A stretch of DNA of 46,531 nt from Sulfuricellaceae bacterium (GTDB taxonomy: Bacteria > Pseudomonadota > Gammaproteobacteria > Burkholderiales > Sulfuricellaceae): assembly GCA_030690895.1 (NCBI GenBank), contig JAUYFQ010000063.1, positions 1-46,531 on the forward strand, in the 5' to 3' direction. Position 1 is the first letter of the stretch. Every line of letters starts with the position of its first letter. The notes beneath the pieces were generated by a model. That model was not told where the DNA came from. It ran no database searches and worked only from the letters and a program-made list of their open reading frames with translations. Shown here in pieces: positions 17,709-27,666 of this stretch. The position numbers and the translations under genes are program-made.

Positions 17709-18564
17709 CCTCTCCATACCAAACCAGCTCATTGGCAACCTGTCCGGCTACTCGCTGTATCCTTCCAATCGCGCCTTCTTCGCTGAGGCCAAGCAGCTTG
17801 GCGATACTTTGGTAATCGTCCGGTAGCGCAGGGTCTTCCCATCCGTTGGCGTGGTGGCGCGCCAGCGCGACGGCCAGCAGGGCGCAACGCTGGCGCGGCA
17901 GCAGGGTGCGGGTGTCGTCCATCAGCGAGCGCAGCAATTGGGGTAGATGCCATTGCGCTACCAGTTTGAGTTGCAAGTCATTCAGTTTGAAGCCAAACAC
18001 CTCCACTTGCGCATCGGCGCTACGCATACCGGTTTGGCTTTTCAGGAGGTTCGTCATTCGGATCATGGGCTCAGGCGCATAGACCCACATCAGGATTTCG
18101 ACCAGATGGTGCTGCAGCGCGGCCACTTCGACTTCTTCCACTTCCCTGTCCACCCGTAACATGGCCCAATCGCTGGCAAAGCAGGCGGCGTGACGGGCGC
18201 GCAGAATGACATGCCGCACCCCCTCCAGCGCCAGCGGGTGCTGCGCCAGCGCGTCTTCAATGATGGATAGTTCAGAGAAATGGCGAAAGAAAGGCGTCAA
18301 CCCCAGCATCATGAGGGCGTGGTCGATGGTGGTGATTTCCGTCCGGCTGGATTGCCCCATGCGCTTGGCTTGGATGTAGCGGATGACTTTCAGGGTCATG
18401 AGCGGGTCATGCAAGACAACTTCGGCAATGTCATGCCCGGAAACCGAATCCAGATCTTCCCGCATTTCAGCCAGCCTGACGACCGTATGCCTCAAGACCG
18501 GCAAGCTGGCGTGGTCAAAATAGGTGGCCCAGCCCTGGATATTGGTTGGCAATCTTTGCAACAT
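17698..18564 (-). CDS. HDOD-domain protein
   Basis: A 288-residue protein with an HDOD domain over about residues 15-210. HDOD domains are HD-related helical domains lacking the metal-binding HD pair, found in regulators of motility, biofilm and signalling. Visible landmarks are LPVLRHTVVRLAEM, DIAEVVLHDPLMTLKVIRYI and ALMMLGLTPFFRHF. The C-terminal 70 residues are helical and unassigned. No EAL or GGDEF domain is fused to it. GGAGGTG precedes the ATG with six bases of spacing. Its partner is unknown. The 3' end converges with a VapB remnant. Confidence 0.85.
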   Translation of the reverse strand: MLQRLPTNIQGWATYFDHASLPVLRHTVVRLAEMREDLDSVSGHDIAEVVLHDPLMTLKVIRYIQAKRMGQSSRTEITTIDHALMMLGLTPFFRHFSELSIIEDALAQHPLALEGVRHVILRARHAACFASDWAMLRVDREVEEVEVAALQHHLVEILMWVYAPEPMIRMTNLLKSQTGMRSADAQVEVFGFKLNDLQLKLVAQWHLPQLLRSLMDDTRTLLPRQRCALLAVALARHHANGWEDPALPDDYQSIAKLLGLSEEGAIGRIQRVAGQVANELVWYGEAKE

Positions 18565-18699
18565 GGCATCACCTCCATAAGTTAAGAATGAGCGCCGCTT
18601 GTTAAGGTAGCACTGATTGCGTCACATATGGGCACGACTTGGCTGCTAAAAACATTAGGGATATGATCATCCCTTTAGCTGCGCAACATGGGGACTGAT

Positions 18700-20055
18700 A
18701 TGCAACAGACCAAAATCCTGCTTGATGAATCCGAAATTCCGACCCAGTGGTACAACATCGTTGCCGACATGCCCAATCCCCCCGCGCCGCCGCTTGGCCC
18801 GGACGGCCAACCGATCGGCCCGGAGGCGCTCACGGCGATTTTCCCCATGAGCATCATCGAGCAGGAAGTCTCTTCACAACGCTGGATCGATATTCCTGAA
18901 AAAGTACGTGAGATCTACCAGCTCTGGCGCCCTTCGCCGATGTTCCGCGCGCACCGTCTGGAAGCGGCGCTTGGCACACCGGCAAAGATCTACTACAAGT
19001 ATGAAGGCGTGTCCCCGGCCGGGTCGCACAAGCCCAATACCGCCATTGCGCAGGCCTACTACAACAAGGAAGCGGGCATCAAGCGCATCGCCACGGAAAC
19101 CGGCGCGGGACAATGGGGTTGCTCAATGGCGCTGGCCGGTCAGATGTTTGGCCTGGAAGTGCGGGTATACATGGTCAAGGTGAGCTATGGCCAGAAGCCG
19201 TATCGCCGTTCCATGATGCAGGCCTGGGGCGCTGAAGTTTTTGCCAGTCCCAGCATGGAAACCAATACCGGGCGCGCCGCGCTGGCTGCCGATGCGGACA
19301 ATCCCGGCTCGCTTGGGCTTGCCATATCGGAAGCGGTCGAGGATGCGGCTTCACGCGCTGACACCAACTATGCGCTGGGCTCGGTGCTCAACCATGTGCT
19401 GTTGCACCAGACCGTGATTGGACTGGAAGCCAAGAAGCAGTTTGAAAAAGTGGGCGACTACCCGGACATGATTTTCGCGCCCTGTGGCGGTGGCTCCAAC
19501 TTCGGCGGCGTCGCCTTCCCGTTCTTCGCTGACAAGGCGGCGGGCAAGAACATACGCCTGGTGGCGGTCGAGCCGACATCCTGCCCGACCTTGACACGCG
19601 GTCATTACGCTTACGACTTTGGCGACACGGCAAAAATGACCCCACTGATGCTGATGTACACACTCGGTCACGATTTCATGCCGCCCGGCATCCATGCTGG
19701 CGGCCTGCGTTACCACGGCGACTCAGCGCTGGTTTCGCAGCTTTATCACGAAAAATTGCTGGAAGCCGTGGCAGTACCGCAACTGGCCACTTTCCAGGCG
19801 GGCGTCACTTTTGCACGCGCCGAAGGCATCATCCCCGCGCCGGAATCCAACCACGCGATTGCTGCCTGTATCGACGAGGCTCTACGCTGCAAGGAAAGCG
19901 GCGAAGCCAAGACGCTGTTCTTCAACCTTTCCGGGCATGGCCATTTCGACATGGGCGCGTATGACAGCTACTTCAGCGGCAAGCTGGAAGACTTCGCTTA
20001 TCCGGAGGAAGCCATCAAGGCAGCGCTGGATCGCCTGCCCAAAGTCGGCGGGTAA
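18700..20055 (+). CDS. TrpB2-type tryptophan synthase beta-like protein
   Basis: A 451-residue PLP enzyme of the TrpB2 branch. The PLP lysine is K111 in GSHKPNTA, and the phosphate-binding glycines are in CGGGSNFGG. The long N-terminus ([20 protein letters not shown]) and the length distinguish TrpB2 from classical TrpB1 (about 400 residues). It would catalyse indole plus serine to tryptophan; TrpB2 proteins usually work without TrpA, and no trpA is here, so indole salvage is likely. I chose ATG 18700 over 18688 because GGGGA sits six bases before it. A small hairpin around AGGGAT/ATCCCT lies just upstream. Confidence 0.9.
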   Translation: MQQTKILLDESEIPTQWYNIVADMPNPPAPPLGPDGQPIGPEALTAIFPMSIIEQEVSSQRWIDIPEKVREIYQLWRPSPMFRAHRLEAALGTPAKIYYKYEGVSPAGSHKPNTAIAQAYYNKEAGIKRIATETGAGQWGCSMALAGQMFGLEVRVYMVKVSYGQKPYRRSMMQAWGAEVFASPSMETNTGRAALAADADNPGSLGLAISEAVEDAASRADTNYALGSVLNHVLLHQTVIGLEAKKQFEKVGDYPDMIFAPCGGGSNFGGVAFPFFADKAAGKNIRLVAVEPTSCPTLTRGHYAYDFGDTAKMTPLMLMYTLGHDFMPPGIHAGGLRYHGDSALVSQLYHEKLLEAVAVPQLATFQAGVTFARAEGIIPAPESNHAIAACIDEALRCKESGEAKTLFFNLSGHGHFDMGAYDSYFSGKLEDFAYPEEAIKAALDRLPKVGG

Positions 20056-20066
20056 AAGAAGCGGGC

Positions 20067-22058
20067 GTGACCAGTCCCATAGAAAAGGCTATCCAGACTG
20101 CGCTCCAGCGGCTAACCGAGTCAGACGGTGATTCGCTGGACGCCCTCACCTCGCTGATAGCCGCATTGAAGCCGAAATCACGCGAGGATGAGGCCTCTGC
20201 CGTGGCAGCCTGGGAAACGCTGGTCCGTCTGCTGAACGAGAATGACGCCTACCAGACGGCGCTACGAAATAATCTGGCCGACCTGTTTGCTACGCGTCAC
20301 TCCACCGCTTTCTTTGCCAGTGCCGGTTTGTTGCCGAATACCGGGTTCTTTTCGGAGTTGCGGCGAAAACTGGTACACAAGCTTTTGCCAGAAGTGCTTG
20401 ACCTGAACGAGTTAAAAGATTGCGTCCACTTCCTGTTCCCGGATGGGCAAAAGCGGATGGCGCCGATCTCGGCAGAACAGCGGGAACGCTTCTGGGCAGC
20501 GGTCAATCTGGAAAAACTGCCGGAACAAACGCTGAAGAGCGTCCTGCATCCGATGCTCGACGCGGTTCTGGAAATATCTCACCGCATCGGCGCGATGGGG
20601 CTGGAGCCAGAACTGGCGCGGATACGTCCCCGTATCCGCGAAGGATTGTCGCCTTTTATCGCGCTCAATAGCGAAGTGCTGAAGTTTGCATCCGATTATC
20701 GGCAATCCCTGGCGGAAGCCAGCACCATTTCCGAGGATGAAAAGCATGCGCTGGTTCTACTGGCCCAATGCCGGGACGAAGTCAGTCGCGCCCGGCAGGC
20801 TGCGCTCATGCGCGGCACCAGCATGTCTCTCTCCTACCTGCTGATCCGGCTCGAGCAACACCTGAGCAGACTGGAACTGCTACTGCGTGTCATGTCGGCG
20901 TACTACGACCCAGACGCGCGCACCCAACTAGCCAGCCATTGGTCGGCACTGATGATGCACGCGCTGGACGGCGAGCGGCAACACAACAGTTTGCGCAAAC
21001 ATTTTTCCGATCTTGCCGGGCACATGGCGCTACGCGTTACGGAAAACGCGGCGCATACCGGTGAACATTACATTGCTCAAAATCGGGTGGAATGGCTGGG
21101 CATCTGGCGTGCCGCAGCAGGCGCAGGCATCCTGATCGCGCTGCTGGCGTTGCTCAAACTGCTGGGCAGCAGCCTGCATCTGGCACTGCTTAACCAGGCG
21201 CTGCTCAATGGCGCCATTTACGGCCTGGGTTTTGCGCTGGTGCATGTTCTGCATTTCATCATCGCCACCAAGCAACCAGCCATGACGGCGGCTGCCATCG
21301 CCGGCACCATCAGTCAGACGCAAGGCCGCATCCGGGACATGCAGCGCTTGACCGATCTGTCCATCGCCACCTTGCGTAGCCAGCTTGCCGCCATCGCCGG
21401 CAATGTCATGGCTGCCTTGCCGCTGGCCTTGCTGTTGGGGATGCTGGCCGGAGTCGCCGGAATCAGTCTGATCAGTACCGACAAGGCGCAACATCTGCTG
21501 CATGAAATCGACCCGTTCGGCAGCGCTGCTCTGATTTTTGCGGCCATTGCCGGGGTCTGGCTATTCGTGGCCGGGCTGGTGTCGGGATATTTCGACAACC
21601 TCGCCGCCTACGCTGAAATCGGCAAGCGGGTCGCTCACCTGCCCTGGCTGAAACGATGGGCTGGCAAGGAAAAAGCAGACCGGGTTGGCGCCTACATTGA
21701 CCAGAATATGGGCGGCTTGAGCGGCAATCTCTTTTTCGGCCTGATGTTGGGACTAACGCCGGCCATAGGCCTGGGTTTTGGCCTGCCGCTGGATATCCGC
21801 CACGTCGCCTTTTCCTCTGCCAACTTCGGTTATGCCCTGACTACGCTCGATTTTGGCTTGAGCATCCGGGAAGTGATTCGCTGCATCCTGGGTATTGCCT
21901 TGATCGGCATGGTCAACCTCGTCGTCAGCTTCACGCTGGCATTGTGGGTTGCCATGCGCGCACGCGGGGCGGATTTCAAGGATGCCGCCAATCTGCCGCC
22001 CGAACTGTGGCGGCAATTCCGGACTCAACCGGGACGTTTTTTCTGGGCGGGTCGTTGA
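20067..22058 (+). CDS. 'SpecificRecomb' family membrane protein (Gcr-like)
   Basis: A 663-residue protein of the family named 'site-specific recombinase' after Neisseria gonorrhoeae Gcr. The first half (about 1-345) is helical and soluble, with no catalytic recombinase motif that I can see. The second half has about six to eight membrane helices, for instance around [38 protein letters not shown] and [19 protein letters not shown]. An integral membrane protein is hard to reconcile with a cytoplasmic recombinase, so I regard the function as unknown. It starts at GTG 20067, 11 bases after trpB2, and is probably cotranscribed. Its end overlaps the convergent ygiQ by 34 bases. Confidence 0.8.
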   Translation: MTSPIEKAIQTALQRLTESDGDSLDALTSLIAALKPKSREDEASAVAAWETLVRLLNENDAYQTALRNNLADLFATRHSTAFFASAGLLPNTGFFSELRRKLVHKLLPEVLDLNELKDCVHFLFPDGQKRMAPISAEQRERFWAAVNLEKLPEQTLKSVLHPMLDAVLEISHRIGAMGLEPELARIRPRIREGLSPFIALNSEVLKFASDYRQSLAEASTISEDEKHALVLLAQCRDEVSRARQAALMRGTSMSLSYLLIRLEQHLSRLELLLRVMSAYYDPDARTQLASHWSALMMHALDGERQHNSLRKHFSDLAGHMALRVTENAAHTGEHYIAQNRVEWLGIWRAAAGAGILIALLALLKLLGSSLHLALLNQALLNGAIYGLGFALVHVLHFIIATKQPAMTAAAIAGTISQTQGRIRDMQRLTDLSIATLRSQLAAIAGNVMAALPLALLLGMLAGVAGISLISTDKAQHLLHEIDPFGSAALIFAAIAGVWLFVAGLVSGYFDNLAAYAEIGKRVAHLPWLKRWAGKEKADRVGAYIDQNMGGLSGNLFFGLMLGLTPAIGLGFGLPLDIRHVAFSSANFGYALTTLDFGLSIREVIRCILGIALIGMVNLVVSFTLALWVAMRARGADFKDAANLPPELWRQFRTQPGRFFWAGR

Positions 22059-24202
22059 TTCTTCGTCACTTGGGCTTTTGATTTCTGCGCAAGCGGCGAC
22101 TGCGGTTTTGATTGCGACCCAGGACGACGGATGCCTTCCTGTTGTTTACCCGTACCTTCAGGCTGCCAGAACGGCACCAGATGTCTTTTCCCGTTTCCGA
22201 TCAAATCGCTGCGCCCCATACGCTTCAGCGCCTCGCGCAGCAGCGGCCAGTTATTGGCGTCGTGGTAGCGCAAAAACGCCTTGTGCAGACGGCGCTGGCG
22301 TTCGCCCATGGGGATGGGCACTTCCTCGCTGTTACGCGTGACTTTTTTCAAGGGGTTGCGATGAGTGTGGTACATGGTCGAGGCCAGCGCCATCGGGGTG
22401 GGCAGGAAAGCCTGCACCTGGTCCGGCCGAAAACCGTTGGCTTTCAGCCACAGCGCCAGATTGAGCATGTCGTCGTCACGGGTGCCGGGGTGGGCGGCGA
22501 TGAGATGGGGGATTCTATACTGTTCCTTGCCGGCTTCTTTGGAAAACTTTTCAAACATGGCCTTGAACTTGTCGTAAGAGCCCATGCCCGGTTTCATCAT
22601 TTTCGACAGCGGACCGGGCTCGGTATGTTCTGGGGCGATCTTGAGGTAGCCGCCGACATGATGAGACACCAGCTCTTTGACGTATTCCGGGCTTTGTACC
22701 GCCAGGTCATAACGCACGCCGGAGCCAATCAGTACCCGCTTGACGCCTGGGATAGCGCGCGCCTTGCGGTAGAGCTGCACCAGGGGGCCGTGGTCGGTGC
22801 CCATGTTGATGCAGATGTCGGGGAACACGCAGGACAGACGGCGGCAGGCGGATTCGATTTTCTCGTCCTTGCAGTGCAGCCGGTACATGTTGGCGGTGGG
22901 GCCGCCAAGGTCTGAAATGGTGCCGGTAAACCCCGGCGTCTTGTCGCGGATTTCCTCGATCTCGTGCAGGATCGAAGCTTCCGAGCGGCTCTGGATAATG
23001 CGCCCCTCATGCTCGGTGATGGAGCAGAAGGTACATCCCCCGAAGCAGCCACGCATGATGTTGATCGAGAACCGAATCATCTCGAAGGCCGGGATTTTCG
23101 CCTCGCCATAGGCCGGATGCGGACGACGGGCGTAGGGCAGATCGTAGACGTGGTCCATCTCTGCTGTGCTGAGCGGAATCGGCGGCGGGTTGAGCCATAC
23201 GTCGCGCGTCCCATGTGCCTGCACCAGCGCACGGGCGTTGCCCGGGTTGGACTCCAGATGCAGGATGCGCGAGGCGTGGGCATACAGCACCGGGTCAGCC
23301 TTGACCTGTTCGTAGGAGGGGATGCGTACCACGGTATGGCTGCGATCCTGTTTCTGTTTAGGGTGGAAGTGTAGTGTGGATGTATCTGATGTGCCCTGTG
23401 GTGCGGTTGTCGGCGTACTCGGCTTTTCATCATAGGGGTTCGGATGCGCAGCAACCGGGCCGGGCATGTCGAGATGACTGGAATCCATTTCCGTCCAGCC
23501 GTCTGGCAGGCCTTTGCGCATGAAGGCCGTGCCGCGCAAATCGGTAATGTCGGCAATTTTTTCGCCTGCAGCCAGACGGTGCGCCAGCGCAACCAGCGCC
23601 CGCTCGGCATTGCCGAAGATCAGCATGTCGGCCTTGGAGTCGGGCAACACCGAGCGCCGCACGGTGTCCGACCAGTAATCGTAGTGCGCAATACGGCGCA
23701 AACTGGCCTCGATGCTGCCAACCACGACAGCCGTGCCGGGGCAGGCTTCGCGACAGCGCTGGGCATAGACGGTCACCGCACGGTCGGGCCGTTTGTTGGG
23801 CGCGGCATTGGGCGTATAGGCATCGTCTGAGCGTATTTTCCGGTCTGAGGTGTAGCGGTTGACCATGGAATCCATGTTGCCCGCCGTGACCCCAAAAAAC
23901 AGATTTGGCCTGCCCAGCGTTTTGAAGGCCGCCGTGCTCAGCCAGTCCGGCTGGCTGATAATGCCGACGCGAAAACCCTGATCCTCCAGTAAACGCCCCA
24001 CCAATGCCATGCCGAAGCTGGGGTGGTCGATATAGGCATCGCCGGTGACGAGCACAATGTCGCAACTGTCCCAGCCCAGCGTCTCCATCTCTGCACGTGA
24101 AGTGGGCAGGAAGGGCGCCGTGCCGAAACGTTTGGCCCAGTACTTGCGGTAGGAGGTGATGAGTGGAGCGGTTTGCATGGATCGATAATATCCGGTTTTC
24201 AT
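22025..24202 (-). CDS. ygiQ: Radical SAM protein YgiQ
   Basis: A 725-residue YgiQ-family radical SAM protein. The N-terminal part ([20 protein letters not shown], then [13 protein letters not shown]) resembles a cobalamin-binding-like domain. The radical SAM cluster cysteines are C386, C390 and C393 in [12 protein letters not shown]. The C-terminal region is typical up to about residue 680; the last 45 residues are a basic, glutamine- and lysine-rich low-complexity tail. The substrate is not established for the family. Two starts are possible, ATG 24202 and ATG 24178 ([10 protein letters not shown]); the shorter matches E. coli better, and neither has a clear ribosome-binding site. Confidence 0.93.
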   Translation of the reverse strand: MKTGYYRSMQTAPLITSYRKYWAKRFGTAPFLPTSRAEMETLGWDSCDIVLVTGDAYIDHPSFGMALVGRLLEDQGFRVGIISQPDWLSTAAFKTLGRPNLFFGVTAGNMDSMVNRYTSDRKIRSDDAYTPNAAPNKRPDRAVTVYAQRCREACPGTAVVVGSIEASLRRIAHYDYWSDTVRRSVLPDSKADMLIFGNAERALVALAHRLAAGEKIADITDLRGTAFMRKGLPDGWTEMDSSHLDMPGPVAAHPNPYDEKPSTPTTAPQGTSDTSTLHFHPKQKQDRSHTVVRIPSYEQVKADPVLYAHASRILHLESNPGNARALVQAHGTRDVWLNPPPIPLSTAEMDHVYDLPYARRPHPAYGEAKIPAFEMIRFSINIMRGCFGGCTFCSITEHEGRIIQSRSEASILHEIEEIRDKTPGFTGTISDLGGPTANMYRLHCKDEKIESACRRLSCVFPDICINMGTDHGPLVQLYRKARAIPGVKRVLIGSGVRYDLAVQSPEYVKELVSHHVGGYLKIAPEHTEPGPLSKMMKPGMGSYDKFKAMFEKFSKEAGKEQYRIPHLIAAHPGTRDDDMLNLALWLKANGFRPDQVQAFLPTPMALASTMYHTHRNPLKKVTRNSEEVPIPMGERQRRLHKAFLRYHDANNWPLLREALKRMGRSDLIGNGKRHLVPFWQPEGTGKQQEGIRRPGSQSKPQSPLAQKSKAQVTKNQRPAQKKRPG

Positions 24203-24274
24203 GAAACATTAATGATGTAGTCACTTGTCTGTCATGGCGGCTGCTTACAGTTTCTTCACTTTCAAGGAGAAACC

Positions 24275-25042
24275 ATGATGATGCTAAACCAGCACGCCCA
24301 GACAGGTACTCATAGCAGCCCGAAATTTTTCTACTGCTTCGCCCAGACCAAGGCGGATATCGAAGAGGCGCAGCGCCTGCGTTACCGTGTCTTTGCCGAA
24401 GAGATGGGGGCGAGACTCTCGACCCGCAAGCCCGGCGTTGATGAAGACATCTACGATCCGTATTGCGACCATCTGCTGGTCAGGGACGGCATCACCAACG
24501 AGGTGGTCGGCACCTATCGCATTCTAAGCCCTGAAAAGGCCAGAAAAATCGGTGGATATTATTCGCAGAGCGAATTCGACTTGACCCGTCTTGAGCATCT
24601 GAGCGGGCGCATGGTGGAAGTCGGACGCTCCTGCGTTCATCCTGATTATCGCAGCGGTGCGGTGATCGCGCTGTTGTGGGCTGGACTGGCCGATTATATG
24701 GAGCGCGGCGGTTACGGTTACCTGATTGGCTGCGCCAGCATCAGCATGGCCGATGGCGGCCACTCAGCAGCCAGTTTGTTCAGCCGCATCCAGGTAGACA
24801 ACATGAGCCCGATAGAGTGGCGTGTCTTCCCACGCTGCCCCCTGCCGCTGAAAAGTCTGCGCAGCGACCTGAATCCTGCCATGCCGCCACTGGTCAAGGG
24901 CTACCTGCGACTGGGCGCCTATGTCTGCGGCGATCCGGCTTGGGATCCAGACTTCAATACCGCCGACTTGCTGGTTCTGTTGCCAATGACCCATCTCAGC
25001 CGCCGTCATGCGCGACATTTTTTGGGGAAAACCGGTAACTGA
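24275..25042 (+). CDS. OlsB-like GNAT N-acyltransferase
   Basis: A 255-residue acyl-ACP-dependent N-acyltransferase of the OlsB/hemolysin-like group. The pattern RLRYRVFAEEMGA, then DEDIYDPYCDHLLV, VVGTYRIL and EVGRSCVHPDYR is typical. OlsB adds a 3-hydroxyacyl chain to ornithine as the first step of ornithine lipid synthesis. The second enzyme OlsA is not adjacent, so the substrate could be another amino acid. AGGAG precedes the ATG at 24275. The stop codon is one base from the end of convergent cysS. Confidence 0.85.
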   Translation: MMMLNQHAQTGTHSSPKFFYCFAQTKADIEEAQRLRYRVFAEEMGARLSTRKPGVDEDIYDPYCDHLLVRDGITNEVVGTYRILSPEKARKIGGYYSQSEFDLTRLEHLSGRMVEVGRSCVHPDYRSGAVIALLWAGLADYMERGGYGYLIGCASISMADGGHSAASLFSRIQVDNMSPIEWRVFPRCPLPLKSLRSDLNPAMPPLVKGYLRLGAYVCGDPAWDPDFNTADLLVLLPMTHLSRRHARHFLGKTGN

Positions 25043-25043
25043 T

Positions 25044-26459
25044 TTATTCTCGACGCCAGGTCGTGCCCTGTGCCGAGTCTTCCAGCAAAACGCCGTGCTC
25101 GGCCAGCGCCTTGCGGATGCGGTCGGCCTCGGCGTAGTTTTTAGTTTGTTTGGCCGCCATTCGCGCAGCAATCATTTCTTCTATTCGGGCAGATTCCAGC
25201 CCGGCATCACCGATGCCCGCCTGCAGAAACTCACCCGGCTCGCGCTGCAACAGTCCCAGCACGCCACCCAACTCGCGCAACAGGCTGGCGCTGGCGGCGG
25301 CGTTGCTGCGGTTGGTTTCGGTGGCCAGATCGAAGAGCACCGCCACGGCTTCCGGCGTATTGAAATCGTCGTCCATGGCAGCCTTGAATCTGGCTGCGAA
25401 TGGATCGTTCCAGTCAAAACCATCGCCCTTGTCCATTGCCCCCTCTCCCACCGGGGGAGGGTTGGGGAGGGGGAGAGGGTTAATGCTTTTCAACGCAGTA
25501 TAAAGTCGCGTCAACGCCCCCTTGGCATCGTCCAGATGCTGGTCGGAATAGTTCAGCGGGCTGCGATAATGGGCGCGCAGGATAAAAAAGCGTATCACTT
25601 CGGCATCAAACTTTTTCAGCACTTCGCGAATGGTGAAAAAATTACCCAGCGATTTGGACATTTTTTCATTATCGATGCGCACGAAGCCGTTATGTATCCA
25701 GTAGTTGACGTGCTGGTGGCCATGCGCGCCTTCAGATTGGGCGATTTCGTTTTCGTGGTGAGGGAATTGCAGATCCGCGCCGCCGCCGTGAATATCGAAA
25801 TGCTCGCCCAGCAAGGCCTCGCTCATCACCGAACACTCGATGTGCCAGCCTGGCCGCCCGGCGCCCCAGGGCGAATCCCAGTTTGGTTCGCCGGGTTTGG
25901 CGGATTTCCATAGCACGAAATCCAGCGGGTCGCGTTTGCCGCCTGCCACTTCAACGCGCTCTCCCGCCCGCAGGTCGTCCAGCGATTTGCCAGACAACTT
26001 GCCGTAGCCGGGAAAGCCGTGTACCTGGTAGCAAACGTCGCCATTGTCGGCCACATAGGCCAGACCGTTGTTTATCAGTTGCTGGATCATCTCCAGCATG
26101 CCGGGCACAAACTGGGTCGCGCGCGGCTCGTGATCCGGCTTCTGCACGCCCAGTGCAAGCGCGTCTTCATCCATCGCAGCGATAAAACGCCCGGTCAGTT
26201 GGTCTATGCTTTCCTGATTTTCGGCGGCACGCTTGATGATCTTGTCGTCGATATCGGTGATATTGCGGACATAAGTCACGTCGTAGCCTGCGACCCTGAA
26301 CCAGCGCTGCACCATGTCGAACACCACCAGCACGCGGGCATGGCCCAGATGGCAAAGGTCGTAAACCGTCATGCCGCAGACGTACATGCGGACTTTGCCG
26401 GGTTCGATGGGAACGAAATCCTGCTTGGTGCGGGAGAGTGTGTTGTAGATTTTTAGCAT
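25044..26459 (-). CDS. cysS: Cysteinyl-tRNA synthetase CysS
   Basis: A 471-residue class I aminoacyl-tRNA synthetase charging tRNA-Cys. The HIGH motif is HLGHAR (37-42) and KMSKS is at 266-270. Zinc ligands C28, C209, H234 and E238 are in place. Residues of about 326-341 ([17 protein letters not shown]) are a proline-rich stretch encoded by a palindromic repeat inserted in frame, in the linker before the helical tRNA-binding domain. Without it the length would match the E. coli enzyme closely. The gene must be functional if it is the only cysS, so the insertion is tolerated. It is convergent with the acyltransferase gene. Confidence 0.96.
   Translation of the reverse strand: MLKIYNTLSRTKQDFVPIEPGKVRMYVCGMTVYDLCHLGHARVLVVFDMVQRWFRVAGYDVTYVRNITDIDDKIIKRAAENQESIDQLTGRFIAAMDEDALALGVQKPDHEPRATQFVPGMLEMIQQLINNGLAYVADNGDVCYQVHGFPGYGKLSGKSLDDLRAGERVEVAGGKRDPLDFVLWKSAKPGEPNWDSPWGAGRPGWHIECSVMSEALLGEHFDIHGGGADLQFPHHENEIAQSEGAHGHQHVNYWIHNGFVRIDNEKMSKSLGNFFTIREVLKKFDAEVIRFFILRAHYRSPLNYSDQHLDDAKGALTRLYTALKSINPLPLPNPPPVGEGAMDKGDGFDWNDPFAARFKAAMDDDFNTPEAVAVLFDLATETNRSNAAASASLLRELGGVLGLLQREPGEFLQAGIGDAGLESARIEEMIAARMAAKQTKNYAEADRIRKALAEHGVLLEDSAQGTTWRRE
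25436..25486. repeat. GC-rich palindromic element, in frame within cysS
   Basis: On the minus strand it reads CCCTCTCCCCCTCCCC, AACCCTCCCCC, then GGTGGGAGAGGGGGC: a C-rich arm followed by its G-rich complement. It supplies the [13 protein letters not shown] stretch of CysS. It is a GC-richer relative of the SPNSLP element and of the copy in pbpC (42365-42412). Confidence 0.75.
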
Positions 26460-26533
26460 GTGAAATTTTACCTTAAAGCCGATTTTTGGCTATCAAGCCG
26501 CCAAAATCAGGTGAGCATGAGTTTGGCTTGGTG

Positions 26534-27658
26534 CTACGGGGCGCCCAGATTAACTCTTTGGCAGTATTGTTGAGTTCCTACGCTCCCTAATCGACAAATA
26601 GCTTGCCGCCAATAATCTTCTTGCGATTTGTCATTTTGCTGGCTTGCCCGAATAAAGAATGGTGTAAGAAGGTGAAGGCTTGCCGGATACTTTCGCGCGT
26701 CAAAATCACAGCACATAAAAAAATCATATAACGCAAACAATTTTCGATCAGCAATTGGAATATGCGTAGTCACTTCGTGGAAGCGTTTTCTGTCCTCACT
26801 GGGCAAGTGACGGGAAATCACGGCAAAGGGATTGCTCTCAGTTGTCTTATTTGAAGTCAGCAAGCGAGGCTCGCCTGTCGATTGTTCAAAATCGTGATAA
26901 AACAAGTTAACAGAAAGCATTTTGAATTGCGGGCTGATTTCGTATATGCCCCTATTCGTGATAATCCAGACATTGCGTGAAAATGGATCCACATGAATCC
27001 GTTTGACCCAGCCGGAAAGCGAAGATATTCGCGCGAACACCTTCGTTCCACTCATATTCTGCACAATCACCCCTTCTGCATCGGCATAGTGGCCTTCTCC
27101 GCTATAAACTGTGCCCAGCCATAATTGCCCATTAACAATTTCAAGACTGCTGACATTGGTGCATTCCTTTCGTGTCAGGGCACGAATGTCGCGATTGCCA
27201 ACAACGACCCCTAACGTATCATTTCTGTGGCCTTCACCACAGTATTTCAATTTCAGGCGGAATTCCATGCCATTGGATGTCATGCCAGCCAGCTTTTCTT
27301 GGTCATTGTCGCCCCCGTCAACATAAGGGATTGTGGCTGGGTTGCTCAATTGCAATTTGCCGGGAAATCGTTGCTCGAATTGTTGCGCGTCAATTTCAAG
27401 CAATTTGCGCGACTTTCTTTTGGAGAGAAAATAAAAGTCCGTGTTATTGAGAGTGCCCGAATCTCCGGAGCTGAGCGTAGTTGAAACAGAACCCTTGCTA
27501 TGTTTGTAGGCAAACCCTACTGCCTCTTGATCGAATCCGACACCGGAAATGTCTGGAAATATATCGGCATCGTCAAATTCTCTTGCAATGGAAGCGTTTG
27601 CGCCCATGCAAAGAAAAACAAACAGGCTGGCGATTCGATACTTCAGTTTTATTCCCAT
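26534..27658 (-). CDS. Secreted protein of unknown function, in operon with hipBA
   Basis: A 374-residue exported protein that I do not recognise. A signal peptide (KYRIASLFVFLCMGANASIA) is followed by a mature protein rich in short beta-strand-like blocks. Two resemble propeller blades: VNGQLWLGTVYSGEGHY and VDPFSRNVWIITNRGIYEI. A CxxxxH-containing stretch (KYCGEGH) and late cysteines (MCCDFD, ICRLG) could form disulfides. The ATG lies eight bases after the hipA stop, with AAGG as ribosome-binding site inside the hipA end, so it looks cotranscribed with hipBA. It is visibly more AT-rich than the core genes around it, which suggests transfer. No function can be assigned. Confidence 0.75.
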   Translation of the reverse strand: MGIKLKYRIASLFVFLCMGANASIAREFDDADIFPDISGVGFDQEAVGFAYKHSKGSVSTTLSSGDSGTLNNTDFYFLSKRKSRKLLEIDAQQFEQRFPGKLQLSNPATIPYVDGGDNDQEKLAGMTSNGMEFRLKLKYCGEGHRNDTLGVVVGNRDIRALTRKECTNVSSLEIVNGQLWLGTVYSGEGHYADAEGVIVQNMSGTKVFARISSLSGWVKRIHVDPFSRNVWIITNRGIYEISPQFKMLSVNLFYHDFEQSTGEPRLLTSNKTTESNPFAVISRHLPSEDRKRFHEVTTHIPIADRKLFALYDFFMCCDFDARKYPASLHLLTPFFIRASQQNDKSQEDYWRQAICRLGSVGTQQYCQRVNLGAP

Positions 27659-27666
27659 GTTGAATT

